Shown here one piece after another: positions 39,702 through 48,999 of a stretch of 64,000 nt of DNA. A program made the translations under genes and the position numbers. The stretch is from NCBI GenBank assembly GCA_023101725.1, contig JALJCO010007877.1, forward strand, positions 62,001-126,000, written 5' to 3'. Every line of letters starts with the position of its first letter. The stretch's first letter is position 1. The notes under the pieces were generated by a model that saw only the letters and a list, made by a program, of their open reading frames with translations, was not told the DNA's origin and ran no database searches. The DNA is from Atherinomorus stipes. Lineage: Eukaryota; Chordata; Actinopteri; Atheriniformes; Atherinidae.

Positions 39702-40540
39702 TTAAAGGAATAGTTCACCCACAGAATGATTTAACTTTATTTTCTACTTACCCTCATGGTGAGCAAGACTCTGGAGCACTTTTTTAATATGTCAAATGCA
39801 GCCGGCGATCAGGAAGGCTTCTCTTTCCCCCCCAACTTTCATATAATGGAGTTCGCCGGGGTCCGTGCCAAAAAGGTCCATAAAAGTCCACAAAAACTTG
39901 TCAATATTCCTCCATGCTGCTTGTCCAATGTAATCCAAGTGTCCTGAGTGGGTAGCGTCCATAATTGACTCGAAACAACATCATTTAGTACGTTTTTAGT
40001 GCCTAAACAGTGCTATATCCTTTTTCCTGCAAGCGCGCCGAAGCGCGTTTGCAACACTACCCTCGGCGTTCAGAGCCTACTCTGCTGATAATGCAAGCGT
40101 AGAAGAAGAAATTCGCTGTTTACATTGTGCTTAGAGCGCTAGAGCTGCAGACAAACTGGGACAAACACAGGAAGGGTTGGATATTGATTTAAAACAAAGA
40201 AAGAAAGAAAAAGAGAACACGCAATCTCATCTGCCGTGGCTTCCGTAGTTTCATGAACGTGCATCGGCGTGCTTGTTAGACATGCAATGTAGGATTGTTT
40301 AGGCTCTAAAAATATACTAAATGACGTCGTTTTGAGTAAATTATGGACGCTACCCACTCAGGACACTTGGATTATATCTGACGAGCAGTATGGAGGAATA
40401 TTGACAAGTTTTTGTGGACTTTTATGGATCTTTTTGGCTCAAACCCTGGCGAACTCCATTATATGAAAGTTGGGGGAAAAAGAGAAGCCTTTCTGATCGC
40501 CGGCTGCATTTGAGATGTTAAAAGTGCAGAGTTTTACAGG
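39702..40540. mobile_element. Foldback transposon with 250-bp arms
   Basis: Starts TTAA|AGGAATAGTTCACCC, a very common fish transposon start. Arms 39766-40018 and 40285-40531 are inverted copies sharing AAATGCAGCCGGCGATCAG, ACTTTCATATAATGG and ACCCACTCAGGACACTTGGA. The central 270 bp is unrelated and holds the palindromic AGCGCGCCGAAGCGCG. No transposase frame. Confidence 0.8.
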
Positions 40541-40699
40541 AAGGGGAAAAAAAAAAAAATGGGGGGCTTCAAAAACGTTAAATAAACATCCTGTTCAGGC
40601 AGAAATAGGTTGCTTGCACCATACGTCACGTGCATAAGACGCTAGCGTGCGAAATGCAGACGGAGGGCCAGAAGGAAAGTCGCCTGTAATATCTGTGTG

Positions 40700-40921
40700 G
40701 AAAACGCCTCTGTGTCTGCAGTTTATAGCTGCTCCAATCACGCTATCAGAGGAAAGGATACTTTTTTTTTTTTGGAGTACCTAAAGCTGTCATTAACAAA
40801 GTTGAAAAATGGGAAACTGACAAAACAACGCTGCAAAATGTGGATTTTAAACCTCCGCCTTCGGTTGGGAGGAGCAGAGTCTAACAATGCCAAAGTTTAC
40901 AGCGACTACTTTCTAAAACAG
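40700..40921 (+). pseudogene. Broken THAP zinc-finger exon (P-element-like?)
   Basis: The translation starts SAVYSCSNHAIRGKDTFFF, like the start of a THAP domain (C-x3/4-CSN...F). After a frameshift it continues GVPKAVINKVEKWE, and after a second shift KQRCKMWILNLRLR and NAKVYSDYFLKQ, like the THAP 'rr.Wl...vCSdHF' end. THAP domains are C2CH DNA-binding fingers of P-element-like transposases and host regulators. Here the first Cys, the third Cys and the His appear replaced by Ser, Tyr and Tyr, leaving one ligand. With two frameshifts, it cannot be functional. Directly after it is a consensus splice donor, CAG|GTAAGA at 40921-40927. This fits the first exon of a THAP transposon or of a retained gene copy. 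No second exon was recognised. The match is by pattern only. Confidence 0.6.
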
Positions 40922-41160
40922 GTAAGATAATTTATTATTGTTAAGGTTATTTCCCCACTCTCTCTGGCAGCAAACCAGTTTTGAGGGGGTTTCTGTGGAT
41001 CTCTGTGAATAGTAGACCTAGTTTGGAGAAATGTGGTTTGACTTATGCACAGCCTCAAATTCGATTAGGAATTTGGGAAAACAGAAGTAGAATAAATTAA
41101 TATACAAGATCCAAGCACATAAAACACTCAGCGTTAGCAATATTATGAGCTAGGTTATTT

Positions 41161-41621
41161 AGGGTGGACGATAATTAATATAATATATTGAAATAGAGGT
41201 TTTAATATAAAAAAGAGGGTCAATAAAAGTTAATATAGAAGCAGTTTTCTGCTGTAGCCTATAGGTAGCACGATACTACAGTCACTCCTTCATCCAAACC
41301 AATCACAAACGCAGACAGGCAAAGACTGAATTGGAATTCGGTGTTATGCTCCTTTCAGACTTCCACTAGAAAGCGGTAATATTGCGAACTCTGTCCTTTA
41401 TAACGCTGCATTCAGAATATGCGTACCGGTCTTTTACCTCGGAGATGTAGCGGACACGTACCGGCTGCTCTACATGTCACAAGAGCAGAAATGTTGCGGC
41501 ACGTCGTTTTGGCTGAAAGCACAAGAAAATGTTCCGGACAGAGTTGAAGGGAAAGCGGGGATTATCGATATTTTTTTATCGATAATCTTTTTTTCTATAT
41601 CGTCCAGCCCTAGGTTATTTA
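41161..41621. mobile_element. hAT MITE with 9-bp flanking repeat
   Basis: Starts AGGGTGGACGATAATTA and ends with the inverted TATATCGTCCAGCCCT. AGGTTATTT occurs on both sides (41152-41160 and 41622-41630), containing the usual 8-bp hAT duplication. Non-coding, 461 bp. Confidence 0.8.
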
Positions 41622-41630
41622 TTTAAAATA

Positions 41631-42640
41631 GCATAACTCACTATTACCCGCAGAAACAGGCGACAGCCATTCAAAGCTTATTTGGATCCTGGTTGACCCG
41701 ACATGAAACAGAAAAACTGTCGGCTTCTCGGCTGCTGAAGGCTTCATTCATCAGACAGACATAAAGTCATGAGCCTTGCTTTCTTTCTTTCCTTTTTTTT
41801 GCGGACCTCGGATGGATCTCTGCCCCGCTTGCAGCCTCATTCTGGGCTTTGCAGCACATGATGAAGCAAATTATGCTATATATGTATAAGTACAGTCCAT
41901 TTTACGGTTTAAAAGAAACAAACAGCTGATCGTCCTCGTGTGTGATGGTGGCCGAGCCTCACACATCCTCCACTGTTCACAAACAGGTTAACACCGCAAC
42001 AGTGAGGAAAATCCCTCTTAGGGAGAGAAAGCGATATTGGAAAGGCAGCTCTGCCTCATGGGGGAAACCAACGCATCCAAACCACGTTAACTTATTTATT
42101 TTGGACACCTGTCCCCCCTACAGCTGTAATTTTTAAGATCGGATGCCCAGAAGTAAAGTTATGAGCGTTGCTTTGTCAGCAGGGAGATGGTTTGTGATGT
42201 CATCGCCTCACGGCCGGTAAATCTACAAGATTATAAGACCAGTGTGGTTTATTAAGACTTCATGGGTCATATCTTATGTATAAATATATTTTTTGGCAAT
42301 ATGGTGTCTGGACCAGCCCATTCAAAGCCCCAGCATACCCGCTGTCATTCATTTAGCTGTGTTTTGAACTGGAGGAAAACACTTCTTGCCCTCCGTCTGC
42401 ATTACACGCGGCGTCCGGGTCAAGTGACTGAAAGCCACCTATACAACTAGTTACTTACAGTTCTTCACAGATGCACACAGTTCACCATATTCAACTGGCT
42501 ACAAGTCTGTCCTACAGTCTTCTCTCCTCGTGCTCACTGCTGCTCAAACGTTTCATTTTTGCGCCCTGACGATGATGTGCTGCACACTTCTGCAGCAAGC
42601 GGACACTTACGCCTCAACAGCCTTTCCAACATGGCCTATC
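41631..42640. other. Unassigned segment downstream of THAP relic
   Basis: GC-richer than most of the intron. Two similar phrases, TAAAGTCATGAGCCTTGCTT (41764) and TAAAGTTATGAGCGTTGCTT (42155), suggest one mosaic element. It may be the rest of the THAP-bearing transposon, split by the hAT MITE, but no coding similarity was recognised. Confidence 0.35.
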
Positions 42641-42897
42641 TTACATTGATAAAGAAACCTTATAAAAATTCCTGGATCCAGAAGGTGATCTGGATCACCA
42701 CCAAAATTTAATGGGCTCGTCCTTCAGCTGAGACACACGGCTGGTGAAAATTTCATATCAATCCGTCCAGTACTTTTTCCATAAAGTTGCTGACAGACAG
42801 GCAGACAGACAGACAGACAGACAGATGGACATACCGTACAGACAGACAAACTAACAAATGCTACCAAAAACATTATCTCCTTGGCAGAGGTAACAAA
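42641..42897 (+). mobile_element. LINE/SINE 3' tail (RTE-like)
   Basis: CTGGATCCAGAAGGTGATCT, GGATCACCACCAAAATT, AAATTTCATATCAATCCGTC and the end CTCCTTGGCAGAGGTAA follow the order of a common fish retroposon tail. A (CAGA)n run at 42796-42833 lies in it. 5' truncated, no coding part. Confidence 0.65.
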
Positions 42898-43152
42898 AGC
42901 AAAACAAAGGTGTGACTGTTACTGTAGCTCTGAATCATTATTGAAACTTCAACTCTAAGAGCAAAACATTCTGAATAGATGTGGCCAAACTCTACTTTGT
43001 ATTATTTCCTTCTCATTTCTCATCTAGTTCTGTTTTATATTGTACTCTCATACAGTATGTTCCTAGTCTGACCTTTAGGAAAGAACTGATTTGACATTTA
43101 GTGAATATAATGCATATTTAATTATTTCTTTGTATCTGTATCATTACAGTTG

Positions 43153-43690
43153 CCACACGTTCAATCTAAACGTTAAGTTTGAGATAATACAGATGCTTCT
43201 TTCATTACACTAAAAAAATAATGTAATAAAAAAATGACTAAAAACCCCCCCCCCCCCCAAAAAAAAAACAACGAATTTTTAATTAGATTGGATTGTGTAA
43301 AAAAAAAGAAGAGAAGCAAATAGAAAAAAGATAAAAAATTAAAATATAAATAATAAAAATAAAAATGAAAGAAATTGAAGACAAAAAAAGAAACATAAAA
43401 GAAAACAATAAAACAACAGTCCACACGTTCAATAAAAAGGTAAAGTTTGAGAAAATAAAGATGCTTCTTTCATAAAATAATAAAAAAATGTCATGAAAAA
43501 ATAATTAAAACCCCCCCCCCAAAAAAAAAATGAACCCGTAATTTGATATGTGAATGTCCAGAGAGTGGAGTAGAGTCCAAACAAAATATATAAATAACTT
43601 AAAATAAAAAAAATAAATATGAAACTAACAAGAATCGAAGTTTGAAAATAAAACAAACAAAAAGCACTATTCATTAAATAAATGTTGAAC
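43153..43690. repeat. Diverged tandem duplication, unit about 268 bp
   Basis: CCACACGTTCAAT at 43153 and 43421 starts two similar units. Each continues with 'agatgcttctttcat', a run of C (15 and 10-11 bases) followed by A, then a long A/T-rich stretch. The large minus-strand open frames are low-complexity artefacts. Confidence 0.75.
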
Positions 43691-43965
43691 TTTTAACCCT
43701 AGCTGACATTTCTTTCAATATTCATTCAATTATCCTTTAAAAAGTCAGTCTAAACTCCATTTTGATTAATTTGATAATATAACAATGTTTGTGAAGTATC
43801 ATTAATTCAATTACCATCTACCTACAGATAGCCTAAGTTTTTTTGTTGCTTAAAATACAATAAGGACATAATTCATTTATTTCATGGTGCAAAATTGATG
43901 TTTCTTGGGTTCCCAAAACATCTTTTTCATATGACCCCAGGTTGGGTACCACTGATATAGAAGAC
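43691..43965 (-). mobile_element. hAT (Tip100-like) terminus, minus strand
   Basis: Read on the minus strand from 43965: CAGTGGTACCCAACCTGGGG then TCATATGAAAA, the typical start of a vertebrate hAT element. The other end is not identified; the tandem-duplicated A/T-rich block may be part of it. Confidence 0.5.
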
Positions 43966-44619
43966 ATGTTATCAGATTTTTCCCAACGCAAAATGCAAAA
44001 AAGCTATATTTGGTAAACTTATTGTGTGTTACACCACCACAGATTCAATTTAAACGATTGGCAGCTAAAACCAGCAAGATATTAACAAAACGGCAACAAC
44101 AAATGATAAAGGCCATACAGTAAATGAGAAGACAGCAATAAGACTAATTGCTCTACAACAGAAATGGCTGTAGTATGGACGGCAGGCCTATATGTGACCG
44201 TACTGCCACAGAAATACACAACAAAAAAAAAAAAAAAAAAAAACTTGGAGCATATCCATAAAATTGATGCTATATGATTTAAACAAGCACACAGAGAAGA
44301 AAAGGAAGAAGAAAATGGTCACAGTTAACTGTTTATAGTTACAGCAGATGTTGTAGGGTTTGCACATGTGGCTTAAGGGAGAGGTGGTGCTTTGGCTTCA
44401 TTGGTTCAGGGAAGATGTAGATGGGCTGTAAACATGGAAAAAAACAATGGCATCTTCAGTTTTAGTCATTTAGGGCCTTGGTTTCAAAGCTTTGCATTTT
44501 TGGGCTCCCAAAGTTTGATTTTAAAAAATGTAATAAAAAGCTAAAAAAAAGTATAGTGGATACATCTAAACTTGTTACTATGTCGATATGGCCCAGGTCC
44601 GAACTGGCTGAACTGGCTT
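43966..44619. other. Intron 2 stretch without recognisable gene
   Basis: Holds an A21 run at 44223-44243 and otherwise no recognisable feature. Confidence 0.4.
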
Positions 44620-45042
44620 GGTGGAAGTGGTTAACTTCATTAGATGTAATTTTCACTCCTTAAATCTTTCAGAATTTCACTCCTCTTCCTCCGCACAGTT
44701 TCTGTCAAACACAACATCAGGGTGTTTCTTGTCGTTGCACATTATGCTGACTCGTTATAAGATCATTTTCACGCACTGTTATATCACAACACCATGTCGA
44801 CCGTGTAAGACTAATTTATGTTTTAGAATACTAAAATGTGTTCCTATTTATTTAGGAAAGCTTTTGGTTGATTTGATTTTGATTGACTTGGTTTTATGAT
44901 TTTATTGTGTTTTCTACTATCTTTCTTTTTAATGTTTAAATTATGCCATTTTGTTGTACCATTTACTTCTCCTTTTATGTACAGAACTTTGTGATTTTTA
45001 TTGTGACAAGCACTTTATGAATAAATATTACTTACTTACTAA
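44620..45042 (+). mobile_element. LINE 3' tail relic (L2/Rex-like)
   Basis: The end at 44985-45042 (TACAGAACTTTGTGATTTTTA, in pieces, then CACTTTATGAATAAATATTA and short TTAC repeats) matches the usual fish LINE tail 'cagcactttgtgat..gctttataaataaa'. Upstream sequence is consistent with a T-rich 3' UTR, but the 5' limit is a guess. Confidence 0.5.
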
Positions 45043-45508
45043 GACCCGTGCCCTCTTAAAAACGGTCTCACCCACTTCACTTCTGTTAAAACAGATGCAG
45101 CCACAGCTCTGCTATAGTGTCGACTGAATGCTGGATTACCAATTGTCAGAATTTAACTATAGTACAATGTAAATTCACTACCACATTTTCACCATTTACA
45201 CTTGTAAAATGGTGATCCACAGCAGATTTTTCATAAAAAAAAAAAAACATTCATTCATTCAAAAATCAACCTTAAATCAGTGTTAACTTATTTTGTGATC
45301 TGGGTAAAAATCCGTCGCAAAGCTGTGATGCCATACAATGTGGATGAATGCATATGAAATTTGCGCTTCCATGCCAAAACGCCAACGTATAATCATTAAA
45401 CCATATTTCATTTCTTGTGTGAGGAGGAGAATAACACAACAGTGCAGATTCATTATTTGTTCTTTAGCCAACAGAAATGTTGCATGAAAATGCACATTGT
45501 TAACTTAA

Positions 45509-45774
45509 AGCAGAAGTAGAGATTTATAAAAAGAAAAAAAGATAATGAGCAAGTTTATATTCAAGAGAGGATTGTAGGTGGTAGAGATAAAAAAGATTAT
45601 GAAATAGGGCCCAAATGAGTAGTATAGCCCCTCACACACAACCCTATGAGACATAGAGAAGAAAAGGATGAAGGGAGGGTGGGGGGAGTAAAACTAAGAA
45701 AAACAGGCATAGGAAGCATTTATAGACGTAACAGGAAGGTGTCTGAGGTGGAGTCTGTCTTCTCAACTTCTGCT
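45509..45774. mobile_element. TTAA-flanked MITE (266 bp)
   Basis: AGCAGAAGTAGAG at the left and, inverted, AGCAGAAGTTGAG at the right, with TTAA outside both (45505-45508 and 45775-45778). Purine-rich interior, non-coding. Confidence 0.75.
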
Positions 45775-45778
45775 TTAA

Positions 45779-47620
45779 ATATACTGCCATAAACGTTGCC
45801 AGGTGCTATAATGAATCTGGAAAGTGATGCATTTCGGCTTTCAGATGCAGCAGACTGTCTCCTTTATAATCTCTTCTTGTAGACTCAAAAATACATATCT
45901 GCATTGTAGACTTGCCAAAGCGAATGACAAAGGATGTTCATTTGTTCTACATGATTATTGTGTCATGCTGATTCATGCTTATATGATATTACGTACTGTA
46001 GGTCTCAGTTACATTGTTTTACATGAACTTCAGCATCAGTTTCTCCACCTGATGGAAATTAAAATGCAGATTTGACTTGTAAAAAAAAACAAACAAAAAA
46101 AACCATCTCAGTTTATCCCAAAAACCACCACAAGTGTCAGGAAAGCTGGCAATACTGGTGATTTAATGACTTTGCCCACTGCACTTCTTAATTTGACAAA
46201 AATGCTGTGTGAGGTGCTACTACACTAACCAGCTCCAGCTAAAATTTTTCATAGGAAGTGTGTGGGTATATCTGTTTGCTGGAGTGATGTTCCATATAAA
46301 ACCTCTCAATATTTTATCACTATACTTCACAGAGCCAAACCAACTCAAAACTGGTTTAAAAACAGAAAAAAAAAAAAAAAATCTGCCAGAACAAAACTAA
46401 TTTGAGCCATCTCCTCTGAAGTTCTGATTTTAGATTTTTTTACCCTTTTCTATCTCCAAACCTTACAAGCTGCTGTGATTTTGCAAGCTCACCTCATCTG
46501 TCTTTCAGGAGTGAATGAATGAATGTGTAACGAGATAATTACTGATTAATTTGGTTAAAGGGAAAAAAGAAGAGCATGTTTAGTTTCTGACACTATTTTA
46601 GTCCAGAGGTGTTGTTTGTTTTGGCCCCAGGGCCATGTCATTGAGGAGTGTGGAGTATTATTTTAGCAGCAGATATTTGAGTGTGTGTGTTTTGGTTGGG
46701 GATCTAGTAGCAGCAATACTCCAAAAGAGCATCTGCCTTAAAGCAATATGTGCATACAGCTCACATCATTCCTATCTGCACTCCTATCCCTCCTCCCGCA
46801 CTCTTAGTGAATTCAATCTGCAGTATCACTGGAAGGAGTGGGTGGTCTTTTGTGTGTGTGTGTGTGTGTGTGTGACATACAGTATCGTTGCAGTGAGTAG
46901 GTGGTGTAACCAGAGAGAGGATATTGCGTGGGAGAGAAGTACCATTGAGGTGCACATGATTTAGATGTGTGGTGGAGAAAGTGTTTTTGTGTTAATTATA
47001 ACCTCTCGGGTCTGCACACGTTTGCCAATAGAAGAGATAGAAATTCATCAGAATACGGTAAAGTAACTGGCCTGAAATAATAGGAGGTCAAAAAGAGCAT
47101 AAATCTGTTGAAGAACAAGAAAGTAAATCATGAAATGTACACAGAAACAAAATTTAAAGGAGCCAATGCTAAAAAAAATAAGAATTTAAGCATTTTCATT
47201 CATATATTTGTTCATTTATTTATTTTCAAATACACGCAAGACTTAAACCAAAAGTTTTTTACATCAACTTTTATTTCAGTTGAGTCGCAAAAGTTGATTG
47301 ATAGAAGAATTTGCTTTTCCATCAGATGTATTTGCTTCTCTTCTCAGATTTGTTCAGAAGTTGTTGTTGTGGACATTTCAGGAGAATCCAGTGATTTGGA
47401 TTAAAGGTCCATTTATGATCTATACATTAAAAACAGATACAGAGCCTTCCATTTGTCCTCTGAACCATTTACATACCGCATTTAGTCCGTTTTTGGAGAG
47501 CTACGTCTGCCTGATGTGTAGCAAACACAGCAGTACCACTGTGTAGTAAACTGTGGGGGCAGTGCTGAGCAGTGTAGCGGATGTGCAACCAGCACAAAGA
47601 ACAATGAAGAAAAAGGCGCA
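45779..47620. other. Intron 2 stretch without recognisable gene
   Basis: A TG repeat at 46850-46873 and A runs near 46081 and 46363. Short open frames show no family resemblance. Confidence 0.4.
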
Positions 47621-47624
47621 ATGT

Positions 47625-47905
47625 ATTTAGTTTAGTTTATTCACACACAGAAATACAGCATAAATAGCAAACATTTTTGCAATAACAGGGAAAAAGGAAC
47701 TCCTCGGGGCTTATAATAGGGAGCCCAGTTTTCCACTTACAAAATGGTATTAACCAAAATACAGACTACTTCTTCTTCTTTGCTTACAGCAGCAGCATAC
47801 GAATAAATATCTAACAAACACACAGGAAATAATCCCCCAATTCTGATTATATTACATGTATGGTTGAGACATAGTGGAACATTTATGCAACACTAATAAG
47901 GAGAA
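47625..47905 (-). mobile_element. Possible LINE 3' tail, minus strand
   Basis: The minus strand reads 'ctccctattataagccccgagg', 'ttcctttttccctgttattg' and then GTGAATAAACTAAACTA, like a LINE tail with an AATAAA-type end. No coding part seen. Confidence 0.4.
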
Positions 47906-47934
47906 ATCAGCAGAGGACTATGGAAATAACTCTG

Positions 47935-48029
47935 AGGTATTTTTATATTTCATTTGTCTGTAAAGTGACCTTGGGTTTCGTGAGAGGCGCTTTAAATGAA
48001 ATGGATTATTATTATTATTATTATTATTG
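47935..48029 (+). mobile_element. L2 (Maui-like) LINE tail with (ATT)n
   Basis: TCTGTAAAGTGACCTTGGGT, then GAGAGGCGCTTTAAATGAAA, ending in ATTATTATT repeats. It is a well known fish L2 tail, 5' truncated. Confidence 0.7.
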
Positions 48030-48130
48030 CAGACAGTGTAAGGACAAATTAGGCCAAATGTAAAGTCCCAGGAACGATGGTAAAAATGATGGACATTTTC
48101 AAGGACAAGGCACTGGTGCTTGGTTTAGGT

Positions 48131-48332
48131 CAGGGCTACTCAATCCAGTCCTATGAGGGCCGCGATCCAGCAGGTTTTCCATGTCTGTGCACTCCAACTC
48201 TGCGTAATGTGCCATTGCGCAGAGCTTGAACGGCTATTGGATTTATCTCATTTGAGTCAGGTGTGTTAGAGCAGGGAGAGATGGAAAGCCTGCTGGATTG
48301 CAACGCTCGTAGGGTCGAATTGAGTAGTCCTG
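48131..48332. mobile_element. Complete hAT MITE, 8-bp duplication
   Basis: 202 bp with ends CAGGGCTACTCAATCCAG and (reverse complement) CAGGACTACTCAATTCG. GTTTAGGT is repeated exactly at 48123-48130 and 48333-48340. Related to the truncated copy at 4558. Confidence 0.88.
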
Positions 48333-48340
48333 GTTTAGGT

Positions 48341-48977
48341 ATTTTTCATACCAAATACTAACCTCCTCTATGGTTGACAGGTTTATCATTCTGTTTACAC
48401 ACCACAAATTCAGCAACTCCATCTGGTCTGTGTGCTCAGATCTTCCCCTAGGGCATCCTTCTGTAACAAACAAGCAAGTACAGTACCACAGAGAAGTTTG
48501 GACACACAGCCAGTGTTTTAAAATGAAAGGGTAGCTGTGTCCAAACCTTCTTTGGCTAATGCTTGTGTGTTGGTTGGTTATGTGAACACAAAGTTAAAGA
48601 ACAAGTATATTTCATCTTAAGAGTCTCCACATTCAGCAACTAAAACTTGTGCTCAAACCCATTTGGCTCAGAGCTCTATACTGGCATGAGTCAACAGTGG
48701 CTGAAGTCTGATTAGTTCAGAGTAAAAGCTAATAAAAGGCAAATATAATACACTTTAAAGCGTTTTAAATAAAACATCTGGTGCACCAGATACAGTGACG
48801 TCAGTTTTTACTCTGTGTGAAGGTGAGAAAAAAACATTCGTTCTTTTTTGTGGCCTTCCCACCATTCTTAACATGCTTACGATTTAAAGAATAAAACAGA
48901 AATTTCATAAATGCCAGAAGAACTTGACTATCTAAAGTGCACTGCATTTCCAAGACTAGCGTGTACAGTTTGTATGC
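48341..48977. other. Intron 2 stretch without recognisable gene
   Basis: No coding region, repeat end or simple repeat of note between the two hAT insertions. Confidence 0.4.
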
Positions 48978-48999
48978 CTGACTAGTAGGGCTGGGTATC

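Noticed and set aside
43173..43674. Two hydrophobic minus-strand frames that look like membrane proteins
   Set aside because: They arise from A/T-rich tandem-duplicated DNA; Phe/Tyr/Leu richness is a by-product of A runs.
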